Part shown: positions 9,492 to 19,617 of the stretch, piece after piece
Numbering within the stretch: position 1 is the stretch's first letter
How the letters are laid out: every line of letters starts with the position of its first letter
DNA from: Euprymna scolopes
Lineage: Eukaryota; Mollusca; Cephalopoda; Sepiida; Sepiolidae
NCBI GenBank assembly: GCA_024364805.1
Contig: CM044507.1
Coordinates: forward strand, 47,182,004-47,223,451
Length of the DNA stretch: 41,448 nucleotides
Direction: 5' to 3'
The notes under the pieces: generated by a model
What the model was told of the DNA's origin: nothing
The model's input: only the letters and a program-made list of their open reading frames with translations
The model's database searches: none
Program-made: the position numbers and the translations under genes

Positions 9492-9870
9492 ATAATAAAA
9501 TTAATAAAAATACTGTCGAATTAAAACGAAAAACATAATTATGGTCTCGTTGAAGCCACAGCCGAACCTCGATAATTGCTAAAAAATTAAACAAAATGTT
9601 GGTAGAACATTACATTTTCGAACGATTGGTGACATTGTATGTCTATTAGTATTTCGCTTAATTTTTTAGCGATTACCGAGGAGACTCCACTATGGCTCGA
9701 ATGAAACCACCATTTTGTTGTTCGTTTTAACTCGACAGGCTTTTTACACTACATATATTTTTTTTTAAGTAAAAAAAAACATTTTAAGTTAAAACAAAAA
9801 TAAACTTATCCAAATAAGTAGAAGAATAACTTCCTTTGCCTTTAGTAACATTTATTTGTTGTGTATTTAT
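9330..9870. mobile_element. Foldback (long terminal inverted repeat) element
   Basis: The two halves are imperfect reverse complements over roughly 240 bp each. Left: ATGTTACCG...CTGGATAAGTTTTATTTGTG...TCGAATTAAAACGAAAAAC...CTCGATAATTGCTAAAAAATTAA. Right: TTAATTTTTTAGCGATTACCGAG...GTTCGTTTTAACTCGACAGG...ATAAACTTATCCAAATAAG...TTAGTAACAT. The centre (about 9595-9650) is short and non-coding. A 36-base T run sits in the left arm. Single arms of the same family occur at 9000-9200, 18107-18140, 19205-19450 and 22345-22540. No transposase is present, so it is a MITE-like or foldback transposon. Confidence 0.7.
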
Positions 9871-9957
9871 TTTTTTTTATTACTTTTAAAAGATTTTTTT
9901 ATTGCTTTTATTTATTTATTTATTTTTTAAATCGCTCATATTTTTGTATCGCAATAT

Positions 9958-10195
9958 GTTGTCCGACGTCGGTCTATATTATTTAGGTGTTTCAATATAG
10001 CAACCCATGTAATTTGAGTAAAGAATAAAAACGAACGGCAAATCAAATGCCAAGGGGGTTGTCAAAATTGCCCCACAAATAAAGTGCCGATGAAAAAATG
10101 AGCTAACTATAAGGGAAGAATAGGATTTGACTTAGATGTTTTACAACTCAAATATTTCTTAATTAGTTTGCCACTGGTAATTGTCATTAGAAAAA
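9958..10195 (+). repeat. Dispersed repeat E, copy 1
   Basis: Starting GTTGTCCGACGTCGGTC and running through a GCCCCACAAATAAAGTGCCG block to about TTTGCCACTGGTAATTG, this matches 14048-14285 in the same orientation with only scattered differences. There is no coding frame and no clear terminal inverted repeat. Confidence 0.85.
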
Positions 10196-10199
10196 TGGG

Positions 10200-11000
10200 G
10201 ATTTATTTGTAAATATACTTACTTGATACGTGCGTTCATAACGGGTGGGTACCGCCATGTTGTTTAGCAAACTACAGCAGCAGCAGCACAAAATTATCAC
10301 AATATTTGCCGTTTACTTAATAAAATAAGCTTCATGAATCAAAATAGTGAACGCTTTGCGTTGTTGTAGTTTTAAAATACGAAATAATTTCAATAAAAAA
10401 AATAAAAAAAAGTAGGGCGATTCAGAAGCATAGGCGACCCTAAGTGCAACCCTACCGGTGAGAGGTGAAAACCTATCCTCGATGTGAAAATGTTCCGAGT
10501 ATCAAACCGGACTTCCTGTTTTAGTTTTAAATAAATAAGCAAATTCACACGAAAGAAAATATGTGAAACATTTGGTCAATTTTTACTTGCTTGCCACCTT
10601 AATAATTATCTTTAAAATGATGACTTTCGTAGTCGGGTATGCGGAAACGAATATCGCATTTAAATTTGCCGCAAACAAGTAGTTTTCCGGATATTAAGCA
10701 ATGTAATTCCTTATGTTATGATTGGTGGCCATTTTTTGTACATGCAAGCGTGCATATTTTTGACGTTCGGTTTGGTAATCGGAACATTTTTATATCAATG
10801 CTAGGCTTTCACCTGAAATGACAATTTATAAAGACAGCGGTCATAACCTGACAAAAAAATCTGTCTAGGCATAAAGAAATAGTTCAGTCAAGAAATTATT
10901 CGCAGTCAACTCCCACAACAACAAGAGAATTTATATAAGAAAAAATCATACCCAAAAGTGCATTTAAATATTTATAAGAGTCATACCATATATAAAAAAA
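10200..11000. other. No recognised gene
   Basis: A short CAG run (10275-10287) and a GC-richer stretch around 10430-10520 are present, but no frame, RNA fold or repeat copy within the window was recognised. Short frames here do not resemble known proteins. Confidence 0.3.
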
Positions 11001-11179
11001 ATTATCTTTTTTAGCGAATCTTTTGAAACACCAAAGTTCCTATTGATTCTATGAAGCAAGAACATTAGCTATTAACCAACAGTAGAGTCACAAAACAATA
11101 CACAATTCTACCACAAATGTAAACAAATCAGTTCACAGATTCAACACCTGCGATATATTAAAACTGAAAAATAAACTTA

Positions 11180-11400
11180 CAAAAATAATCTCAAACAGCA
11201 AAACGAGAACTATAGGACACCCGGATCAAATACAAAATCTTACCACTAAAGAACTCTTAGACAACAAAATTTAATCTCTCAGTTTTGGACTAGAATTCGT
11301 AACTGCCATACATTCGAATATTACCACTAACATAATTTTGAATAATTACAAACATAAAAACACAGATTTTTAAAAAGTTTCATACAGGGAATTATTTCAG
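11180..11400 (+). mobile_element. Penelope-like element, N-terminal coding relic
   Basis: A frame reads ..TTKELLDNKI and SLSFGLEFVTAIHS, resembling the segment L...LSVLS.GL.FVPTP that lies before the reverse transcriptase core of Penelope-like elements. It is degenerate. It is separated from the clearer core at 12126-12680 by about 720 bases of unrelated sequence. Assignment depends on that neighbouring core. Confidence 0.4.
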
Positions 11401-12110
11401 CCATAGCAACTCTGTTAGCAATTTGACAATTACATCATGCCTTCCATTGTATTGTTTTGGACCAATCTGATTGGCTGATTGTATTCACTGCAAAGTGCTT
11501 TGCTTTCGCGCGCTTTTTGTATTTCGCATGTTTGATTTTCAGTTTCAATCAAGGACTCCTGCTGGGTAGATGGGCGAAATTTGCTACAGTTTCTTTAAGC
11601 AGCTGAACCATAAGAGGAACATTTGAAACTCACTTCCCCCAAGAGGCATGGAGCCTCCAACTTTCATCTCTTTGAGACATTTTATTTCATGCCTAAATAT
11701 AGGCACATCTTCATTTAAGTCCATTAGAGACTTTCATCTAAGTATGAATTACCAAACTAACATGATCTTTTATCATGGACTTCTGCACTATATTCTCAGT
11801 ATCAATGTTTGATTTTTTACATCAGAAGGCATTGTATCGACCCCTTTAATGGCTACAAACTCTTATCTTCGAAGACAGAATGAACCAGCTACTAATTCCT
11901 GTTGAAAATGAAGAACTATCACCTTCCGAGGTTGTTAACAGCTATGGTTTCAGAGGCAAAAGTGGGCATTACTTGTTTGCAACCAAGGATCAATAAAATT
12001 TCTATTGAATTTTAAAGGTAGACTTTTGTTGTGATTTGTGTTATTTTGCAACTGTTTAATGAGTAAAATCAGTTAGATAGTTTTCTAACAACTCAGCCCA
12101 ATGATATGTA
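11401..12110. other. Unassigned stretch splitting the Penelope-like relic
   Basis: Not recognised. Near 11850-11990 a frame reads NQLLIPVENEELSPSEVVNSY and GFRGKSGHYLFATKDQ, then a TAA and an A-rich end. This looks protein-like and may be the tail of an unidentified transposon or retrocopy. Its location between two Penelope-like pieces suggests an insertion. Confidence 0.3.
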
Positions 12111-12125
12111 CTACTAAATAGATAC

Positions 12126-12680
12126 ATGAATACCTTAAAACATCCAACGAATAACAAGAACGTCATCATATCTCCAGCTGATAAAGTTGGTGTAGTAATT
12201 ATGAAAAAAAAAACCCCACACTTATTCAAAGAAGATATCTACACTATTAGCAGACAAAAATACAACAACACAGACTTAAAAACCGTAAACAAAAGCAAGT
12301 TTTTAAAGGCAAAATATGGACATCATATATTGAATACCACTGCAATATTCCTACATTATATGGTCTCCCCAAAACTCACAAAGTGGACATCCCCATGTGC
12401 CCTATAATATCTAGCATCATAACGCTACACACAAAATCGCACAAGCCATATTCAATATCCCAACTCAACTAATGCGCACTATGAGAACCTCACACATGGA
12501 GAACCCTGGAGATTTACTCAACAAAATAAAAAAAGCATTAATGTACAAAACAAAACTATACACAGCTTTAGATATAACATCATTAGTATATAATACTAAT
12601 GCCCCCATTAAGAAATGTTTAAATTTACTCCATACACAACCAAAAATCATAAACAAAATCAACATTAACTAATGTTTTCC
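12126..12680 (+). mobile_element. Penelope-like reverse transcriptase relic
   Basis: The frame at 12126-12407 reads NVIISPADKVGVVIMKKK, the hallmark start of the Penelope-like reverse transcriptase core (IIIKPADKG..VV.M). A following piece reads SPKLTKW and then HPHVPYNI in the next frame, as in YGLPKTHK...P.RPI. The frame at 12472-12672 contains TALDITSLVYNT, the D-V-T-SLYTN-type motif A with a catalytic aspartate. The frame shifts between these parts, and the finger domain and GIY-YIG endonuclease end were not found, so it is a dead, truncated copy. Confidence 0.7.
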
Positions 12681-12735
12681 TCCTGACAACTTTATAAAAA
12701 TTATTAGACTTGTAACTAGGGCTTTTCATTGTTTA

Positions 12736-12832
12736 GACTCTCGAGTATATTTCCACACAGACACAGTTAATCAAGAACCACATCACTCTATCTAAAACAT
12801 AGAAGATATTAACGGATATATACTCGAGAGTC
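12736..12832. repeat. Short inverted repeat, 15-bp perfect arms
   Basis: GACTCTCGAGTATAT (12736-12750) is exactly repeated in reverse complement at 12818-12832, with 67 bases between. The flanks pair weakly for a few more bases. It could be the end structure of the Penelope-like element or a tiny MITE. Confidence 0.8.
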
Positions 12833-12931
12833 AAAATAATGCAAATAATATTCTCTTGTCATCGCCCTACTTATAACTGACACGATTTATTTTCAATTCA
12901 ATAATAATGTCTACAAGTAAACTTTTCCTCT

Positions 12932-13081
12932 TCTTATGGGTAACCACCTTAGTGGAGTAAATAGCCTCCCTTTCCATAGAATTCTCAGCATATGACACTT
13001 TTAAGTTTAGATTATCTTTAAACATTCCATGAATTCGAGGAAAATGCAGGCTATTACTCCACTAAGAGGATTACCCATAGA
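12932..13081. mobile_element. Foldback/MITE of about 150 bp
   Basis: The arms TCTTATGGGTAACCACCTT...AGTGGAGTAAATAGCC (12932-12966) and GGCTATTACTCC...ACTAAGAGGATTACCCATAG (13049-13080) are reverse complements with few mismatches. The interior is about 80 bases and non-coding. Confidence 0.75.
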
Positions 13082-13189
13082 AAGACTGAAATTAAACTTA
13101 AATTATGTTTTCATAATTTCATAATTACTATATAACCACCTTTACCATTTATTTATTATGGTTTGATTATGTTCTTGTTATTCGTTAGG

Positions 13190-13665
13190 TATTTTAAGGT
13201 ATCTATGGATCTTCTTGATAATAAACACCCCACTCTAACGATCACAGGCAACATGAATTGGAACAAATACATTGAGGACATTGCCAAGTCTTCTGTAAAG
13301 AAGGTGGGCTCCCTCTAACATGCTAGAAAATTACTCACATTAGAGAGCATACTATACTTTTACAAAGTCACAATTCGCCCATGCATCGAGTAGTGGTGCC
13401 ACATCTGGGCTGGTACATCTGACACTAGTCTTTTACATTTAGACAGACTCCAAAAAAGAATCTCAAATCTAATAAGATCTGCACAGTCGGCCAAGCTTTA
13501 CTCCTTGTCTCATCATCACATTTCTGCATTCTGTTGCTTATTTTACAAGTACTTTAATGAAATATGCTCTGATGAACTCATAGCACTTGTGCCCCCTTAA
13601 CGTACATACCCCTGATTAATTCGACAATCAGCAAAATCCCACCCCGTCACTGTTAAGGTCCCTTG
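13190..13665 (+). mobile_element. LINE-A fragment, C-terminal reverse-transcriptase ORF
   Basis: The plus frame reads NWNKYIEDIAKSSVKKVGSL, then ESILYFYKVTIRPCIE, then CHIWAGTSDTSL, LDRLQKRISNLI, and FYKYFNEICSDELIALVPP. This is the conserved end of non-LTR reverse transcriptase ORFs of the Jockey/CR1 type (thumb region, LYKS.IRP..EYC). Several stops and shifts are present and the 5' part is missing. The fragment stops exactly where repeat D begins. Other copies are at 157-305, 16681-17360 and 29370-29690. Confidence 0.8.
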
Positions 13666-13945
13666 TTGCAATATTTTAGTCTGTAATGGGGTATGATCCC
13701 ACACAGTCGGACGATTCTATTTATAAACGATGCTGCTAAGAACTGACGAATCAAATTAATTCACGTTCTGCTACAAACCAATCAGAAACCAGAATTGCTT
13801 CATAAATATTAAACCTTTTCTGGAGCAATTTCACATGTTCTTTCCCGGGTTTCGACACGGTAAGAATTTTTTGTTCTGTGGAACTGTCTACTACAAACAA
13901 GTCACCTACCAGGACTTGTGTGTAAGAGCGAACCATCTGAAACTC
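13666..13945 (+). repeat. Dispersed repeat D, copy 1
   Basis: It starts TTGCAATATTTT and matches 33521-33798 in reverse complement with high identity, including GGGGTATGATCCCACACAG, ATTTATAAACGATGCTGCTA and CAATCAGAAACCAGAATTGCT. It is non-coding. It contains CCAAT-like and TTTATAAA motifs. It abuts LINE-A here and sits inside LINE-B at the other site, so it is a mobile unit of about 280 bp. Confidence 0.8.
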
Positions 13946-14047
13946 AAAATGGTTTACACTTGTACATCCCTAGTTGCTAGAACGCTTTTTACTCTACTAG
14001 TTTCTTCTCTGAACTGTTACTTTGGAATTCCCTCTCCTGTTTCCTAT

Positions 14048-14285
14048 GTTGTCTGACGTCGGTCTATATTATTTACGTGTTTCAATATAGCAACCCATGC
14101 AATTTGAGTAAAGAATAAAAACGAACGTCAAATCAAATGCCAAGTAGGTTTTCAAAATTGCCCCACAAATAAAGTGCCGATGAAAAAAATGAGCTAACTA
14201 TAAGGGAAGAAGAAGATGTTCATTTGACTTAGACGTCTGACAATTCAAATATTTCTTAATTAGTTTGCCACGGTAATTGTACTAA
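14048..14285 (+). repeat. Dispersed repeat E, copy 2
   Basis: Direct copy of 9958-10195, starting GTTGTCTGACGTCGGTC and ending near TTTGCCACGGTAATTG. The two copies are 4.09 kb apart and bracket the Penelope-like relic, two foldbacks, LINE-A and repeat D. Confidence 0.85.
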
Positions 14286-14289
14286 CCTG

Positions 14290-15060
14290 CAGAAGTTTAA
14301 ATGTAATGTGAACAGACATCTTGCTGCTCAACTCCCCACAGTTCACTGTTAGAAATGATCACAAACAGTAGCCTCTTACGTTCCAAGTGGCAATATGTTT
14401 GAGGTGAAAAAACAGTAAAGCAAAAAAAAAAAATAGTTTTCTTTTAATTAAACAAAGTTTTTAATGTTTGATAAACGCATTGTGAGATTTTCAAGTATGT
14501 TTTTACCCATATGATATTTTTTCTATTCATCCACTTGAGCCATTTTTACCTTTGCCATTTTTACTATATCATCTTTAGCTAAATTCCTTTTATTTCAAGA
14601 CAAGAGTTTTATTTTCCTCCTTACCAGCGGCTTAGACAGGTCAGGTAGGGAATGGAAAAGCCAGATCAATAAAAAATGTAATCTGAATCGAAAAAAAAAA
14701 AAAGAAAAAAATTCCAGAGTCGCATCCACCTAGCTTGGGTACTATTCATACAATGCTTTGCCCAATGCAACCTCCTACCATCTTGTTGACTTTAGGAATT
14801 TTTATGTTGTACTCGAAAATCTGTACAGAATTTATTAACACATAGTGGTAGTTTGTTCTCGTTCCGTCAGCCATAACGGGGTAGCAGTCTTGAGTAATTC
14901 GAAATTGTATTTTAAGTATCACCCACATTGAGGATTGAACTTTCATCCTCCAGAAAACTATCATCTAGCACTTTTATCCATAGCGCTAGGGAATATTTCA
15001 GACAATTTTAGTATGAATTAATTTTAAAGTGTATTTTTGTTTTGGATGTATAATCTTAAT
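14290..15060. other. No gene seen
   Basis: AT-rich sequence with A runs at about 14421 and 14691-14710. No frame or repeat was recognised beyond short low-complexity tracts. Confidence 0.35.
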
Positions 15061-15065
15061 ACATT

Positions 15066-15070
<5 letters not shown>

Positions 15071-15113
<43 letters not shown>
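15071..15113. repeat. (TC)n microsatellite
   Basis: About 21 TC units lying directly against the 3' tail of the inverted repeat C copy. Microsatellites often grow from retroposon tails; here the array may have begun at that junction. Confidence 0.95.
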
Positions 15114-15116
<3 letters not shown>

Positions 15117-15381
15117 TTGTTTTTGTTTTACGGCATATCAACCCTTTTCAGATTATTTAATGCCAAATCCAAAGATTTTTAAGAAAACATTTTTCATAGA
15201 ATATATTTGTTGTTTTCAAGTCGGTTTCTGTTTAACCCATAGTTGGGACCCTAACAGGTACTAACACTCCGGGTCAGAGTGGACCTGGGAGCAATGGTAA
15301 TTAAAGGGTGGCTCCACACTCCCCAAAGCCCACAAGCTGGGGCCTCACCACTGGATATAGTTTAAGGTCATATCCAGGACC
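15114..15381 (-). repeat. Dispersed repeat C, inverted copy
   Basis: Reverse complement of 6869-7138, from TGGTTGTTTTTGTTTTACGG to TATATCCAGGACC. Its 3' tail faces the (TC)n array. Confidence 0.85.
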
Positions 15382-15543
15382 GAGAGAAAGAGAGATTGTT
15401 TTTTTTATTTATATATGTACTAGCTTGAAATTAAGTAAAATCATTTCAACCAATGCGATGACTACCAAAAATGGCGACGCAAAAGAACTGACCGCTCCCT
15501 GTTAAAAAGTGCCCAGTTGAGGGTGAAGGAATTAATGTTGTTA

Positions 15544-16065
15544 NNNNNNNNNNNNNNNNNNNNNNNNNNNNNNNNNNNNNNNNNNNNNNNNNNNNNNNNN
15601 NNNNNNNNNNNNNNNNNNNNNNNNNNNNNNNNNNNNNNNNNNNNNNNNNNNNNNNNNNNNNNNNNNNNNNNNNNNNNNNNNNNNNNNNNNNNNNNNNNNN
15701 NNNNNNNNNNNNNNNNNNNNNNNNNNNNNNNNNNNNNNNNNNNNNNNNNNNNNNNNNNNNNNNNNNNNNNNNNNNNNNNNNNNNNNNNNNNNNNNNNNNN
15801 NNNNNNNNNNNNNNNNNNNNNNNNNNNNNNNNNNNNNNNNNNNNNNNNNNNNNNNNNNNNNNNNNNNNNNNNNNNNNNNNNNNNNNNNNNNNNNNNNNNN
15901 NNNNNNNNNNNNNNNNNNNNNNNNNNNNNNNNNNNNNNNNNNNNNNNNNNNNNNNNNNNNNNNNNNNNNNNNNNNNNNNNNNNNNNNNNNNNNNNNNNNN
16001 NNNNNNNNNNNNNNNNNNNNNNNNNNNNNNNNNNNNNNNNNNNNNNNNNNNNNNNNNNNNNNNNN
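15544..16065. other. Assembly gap (522 N)
   Basis: Unknown bases. Open frames that cross it have no meaning. Confidence 1.
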
Positions 16066-16354
16066 CTTCTCCTAGAAAGGTTGACTTCACCACGGCTTAC
16101 GGGAGTCCTCTCTACCCCAGCACACAAACCCACACGGTGCTAGTTGGTCATTGACCCCGAAAAAGGGTTCATTCGCCTTTTGAAAGATCTTGTTTTTAAT
16201 CCTTCAGGGAGACTAGCCAGCCTCCTCACGAAACAAGTCTGGTGGGGGAACCAGTTTAGTCGCCGGTGACCCGACCATGAGGCAGGTAGTGCTGGGTTAC
16301 ATGGTACCAGTAGCATATGAAATGACCTGACTATAAATACATACATACATACAT
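16066..16354 (+). mobile_element. Retroposon 3' end with (ATAC)n tail
   Basis: A GC-rich block (GGTGACCCGACCATGAGGC...GGGTTACATGGTACCAG) ends in GACCTGACTATAAATACATACATACATACAT. A conserved block followed by a short tetranucleotide tail is how RTE-type LINEs and their SINEs end. The 5' part is lost in the gap. Family not certain. Confidence 0.45.
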
Positions 16355-16680
16355 TTAAACAGACATGTGAGATTTATATTATAGATTTCTGTATCCCTTA
16401 TTTGCTTTTTCTATGTCCTTTCCTTCTTTTTCCACTTTCTCATCTCTCTTCCTTATACTTTCATTTCTTCTTTTATTATTTGTTCCTCTTCCCCATTATT
16501 TCATAGTGATCCACATTTTTCTTTTTACTATTACCTACATATATACTACTCGAAATATATTGTACCTACTTTTAATATTTCTTAATTTTTCCTCATATAT
16601 TATCCTATTCCTTCATTCTTTAAATGTTATAAAGCCAGTTTTTATCTATATTTGCACTCTGTATAATTCTGATCCTTCTC

Positions 16681-17360
16681 CTTTTTTTTTTATTTGGGAG
16701 TCACCACTTATGAAGGCCCGTAGGCCACTCGAGGATAAGGGTTAATGAATGTAAGGTAGTAGTGTAGTAATCGTTAATGGTGTAAATTGGGTGGAATTTA
16801 ATTATTTATGAAGATAGTTCAGCAGGAACTTGTTTACATTGGATTCAAAGGCTACCATGTTGTAATCAACTGGGAAGCAGGACAGTAGAACAGTGTTCCA
16901 CGGGTGAGCTGTTCTGGGAAAGAAGCTTTGTTCATGGAATCTGCGTTTAGATTTAGGCACAGATAGAGAGGGGGGACATTGTATATAGTGGTTGTAGCTA
17001 GTCGAGTGTTTTTTTGTGAAAGTTTGACAAGGGGAGGACCATAGATTGGAGTTCAGTCGAACACTTGCCTTGAAAATTACGACAGAGCAGAGACAAGCTT
17101 GTAACATCTCTTCTGTGGGAAAGAGATTCTAGGGAAAAGAAAAGATCATCACCTACTAAGTCCCGAAGCTGATTTTAAACTCTATTAAGGCTAGGTAGGG
17201 CACAGCGAGCAGCTCCTGCCCAGATGTGGCAACAGCACTCCATTTTAGGGTGACCCTGACATTTATAAAAATAGAGGACTGCGTCAGTAGTGAGATACCT
17301 ACCGGAGCAGTAGAGCAATCAAAGCATTTTTCCAGCAATCTTCTGATGAGAAGCTTTTAA
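16681..17360 (-). mobile_element. LINE-A-like fragment with 3' UTR and poly-A
   Basis: On the minus strand, frames read CHIWAGAARCALPSLN (about 17230), SLESLSHRRDVTSLSLLC (about 17120), SVPKSKRRFHEQSFFPRTAH (about 16950), and VAFESNVNKFLLNYLHK followed by a stop at 16802. This is the reverse-transcriptase C-terminal end of a Jockey/CR1-like LINE, as at 13190-13665. A 120-base 3' UTR follows and ends in an A-run (T-run 16681-16691 on plus), so this is a true 3' end. The 5' truncation and several shifts mark it as dead. Confidence 0.8.
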
Positions 17361-17515
17361 CTTTGAAATGCCATAGTCTAAAGAAGTTCCTTTTTTTTTT
17401 AAATTTTTCTTATTGCTCTGATGATATGATAAAGTTATATATAACTTTTATTCCCTATCTTTCTTTTTGTTTTTGCTTCTCTTAATATTGTTGAGCTTTT
17501 CTTATCTTGATAAGT

Positions 17516-17643
17516 TTTGCTAAATATAGCAGCGTCAGTCTCCAGGGCTTGAAATAAACGTTCATAAATAAGAGAGATTGTTTGTGTTCATAAACGTTTA
17601 TTTCACGCCTTGGAGATTGTGACGGCTACATTTTGCTAATCTC
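17516..17643. mobile_element. Foldback/MITE hairpin
   Basis: The arms GCGTCAGTCTCCAGGGCTTG...AAATAAACGTTCATAAA (17532-17567) and TTCATAAACGTTTATTTCACG...CCTTGGAGATTGTGACGGC (17589-17625) pair with few mismatches around a 21-base loop. TTTGCTAAATATAGC and TACATTTTGCTAAT extend the pairing outward. Confidence 0.7.
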
Positions 17644-17649
17644 ATATCC

Positions 17650-18100
17650 TCTGGCTCCCGAACATGAAGACAATCTCTTTTGATCCTGCCGCTAACCAAT
17701 TTCACACTCTACTGTGTCATATCTCAACTCAAAACTGACGTATACATCTAAACCCATTCTCTATCTGATTACGTCACCACCCACGTAACTAAAGAATCAA
17801 AATTATCTGATGCAAATTGCCCGTATTTTATTTATTTATGATTTTACAAATAAAGTGTCACCTAAAATTGCTGACATATTTTGTTTTGTAACATTACTTG
17901 CTATTAAAACATTTTCTCTGAATATTTTTCTCTGCGTAATATTTAAAAATATTATTATGTGTGTGACACAGTTGAAAATCACACCACCCATATTGCCTGC
18001 AGCACAAAAGATGAACAATTGTCAAGATTAAACTGATGGCAAGGTTTAAGAAACACATTCAATACCACTAATTGTGGAAAAATGTAATGTTCTACCAGTT
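17650..18100. other. No gene seen
   Basis: Ordinary AT-rich sequence; the short frames on both strands overlap one another and resemble nothing known. Confidence 0.35.
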
Positions 18101-18106
18101 TAATTT

Positions 18107-18140
18107 TCGATTTTTGAGCAATTATCGAGAATCGGCTATT
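18107..18140 (+). repeat. Short piece of foldback-family arm
   Basis: CGATTTTTGAGCAATTATCG with the following GAATCGG is the reverse complement of 22500-22530 and resembles the centre-proximal part of the 9330-9870 arms. Confidence 0.5.
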
Positions 18141-18764
18141 GCTTGTTGAGTGAAAGGGGATCGACCGGTTTTTGAATTCATGATGAAGATGAGAGTATGG
18201 GTCGAAACTCCTTTCTCTACCAGGAAAAAATATATATATATATATATAACATCAGGAAATAGTGACGACTCTGGAACAATTACAAACATTTAAAATAACA
18301 ATTTTTATTATCCAGAAAAGGATATTTTTTTAAATTTTATTTGTTTTGCAATATGGGCAAGTCATAGCACTTCTTGAATATGTACTGTCTCAACATGTGC
18401 GTGAAATTAAAAAGATTGAGTTCCATTAATAATGTGGTAAGATGTGTATTTTTTATAAGACAAGAGTTCTGGACCATCCTTCGAGTAGAAAAAGAGTATT
18501 GCATAATTGTAAATGTAGGCTTTTAGTGGCTGAGGAAATCCTCCGAGACTGAGAAAGTTATTAACGTCAGTCTAATTTAATGAAGAAAACTTTACAAATG
18601 CAACATACAAAATACTAGGGAGAAAAAGTTTGTGAGTATAAAATATTCATCCATTATTTATAAGCTTCTTTAGTAAGGAATAGAATATTTCGTCTGTTTG
18701 CAGTTTTTTTTTTTTAGGGCAATTTTATTTGTGCTGCTTCTTTTTTGTATGTGTCTGTAAGCAG

Positions 18765-18881
18765 TTAAGTCCACATAGTGATAATTTCGAGCAGCAGTTA
18801 CTCAATCTGCAAAGAGCTCGCTGGAGATCATGGAATCGTTCCTTTGGGATGGTTTTTAATGTACTTCAGATGCTGTTAAAT
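18765..18881 (+). other. Candidate protein-coding exon (117 nt), gene unknown
   Basis: A 39-codon stretch reads LSPHSDNFEQQLLNLQRARW then RSWNRSFGMVFNVLQMLLN. It is preceded by a T-rich tract and CTGTAAGCAG (acceptor-like) and followed by AAT|GTGAGT (strong donor-like), so it would be a phase 0-0 exon. The composition, amphipathic and mixed in charge, is protein-like and richer in GC than its surroundings. I do not recognise the family. A second stretch, 19088-19205, preceded by ATGCAATACAG, reads FAWVIDDKRKLFLKLIDSGH then IVSSGGDERLDLADQYKL and stop. The simplest join of the two does not keep phase. It could be part of a host gene that extends out of view, or chance. Confidence 0.3.
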
Positions 18882-19204
18882 GTGAGTGACCTCACGGGCG
18901 GCGACAATGGTTACTTGCAGAAACACTGTCTAGATCGATTTGATTTTGACGTGCTAATGTTTTTATATCAAGTTTCTAGAATGTTCCAACTTGTTTACTG
19001 TCTTCATACGCAAATAGATAAAAATATAATCCCGTGGATTTGTGTGTCAAAATAACGCATCACAGTCGTGTCTCTTATGCAATACAGATTTGCATGGGTG
19101 ATCGATGACAAAAGAAAGTTATTCCTGAAATTAATAGATTCCGGCCATATAGTTTCTTCTGGTGGTGATGAGCGACTTGATTTAGCTGATCAGTACAAAC
19201 TCTA

Positions 19205-19450
19205 AAGAAACCGTCATTTTGTTTTTCGTTTTAACTTCGCAGGCTTTAGTACTACCTTTATTTTTAATTTAAAAAACACTTTAAAATATTTGTTGTCTAT
19301 AGCAACAGACACACGCACAAGAAAAAACTGATCCAAGTAGGTAGAAGGGTAACTTAGCTTGCCTTTGGTAACATTTACTTGTTCTTGTTGTGTACTTAAT
19401 TTTCAGCTTCTTTTTTGTTTAGTTGGCTATTCTGGGAAAATCACTTTTAT
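19205..19450 (+). repeat. Right-arm copy of the foldback family
   Basis: GTCATTTTGTTTTTCGTTTTAACTTCGCAGG, ACTGATCCAAGTAGGTAGAAGGGTAACTTAGC and TTTGGTAACATTTACTTG align with 9705-9870. The outer part TTAGTTGGCTATTCTGGG is the reverse complement of 9340-9365. Confidence 0.6.
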
Positions 19451-19617
19451 TTTTAACATTAACCCCACAAGTCTCGGATATGATAAAACTTGTGTTTAAT
19501 GTGTCGCGGTTTCAAATCACTGCCTCCATTTTTCTTTCTTTGTCCACCCCCACTGTTTCTCTTCACCTTCCCTTCCCTTAAACAAAGGACGCGATAGGCT
19601 AATGCGAGCCAAATGTA

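Noticed and set aside
15446-16143. Three frames of more than 200 codons
   Set aside because: They run through 522 N and contain almost no real sequence.
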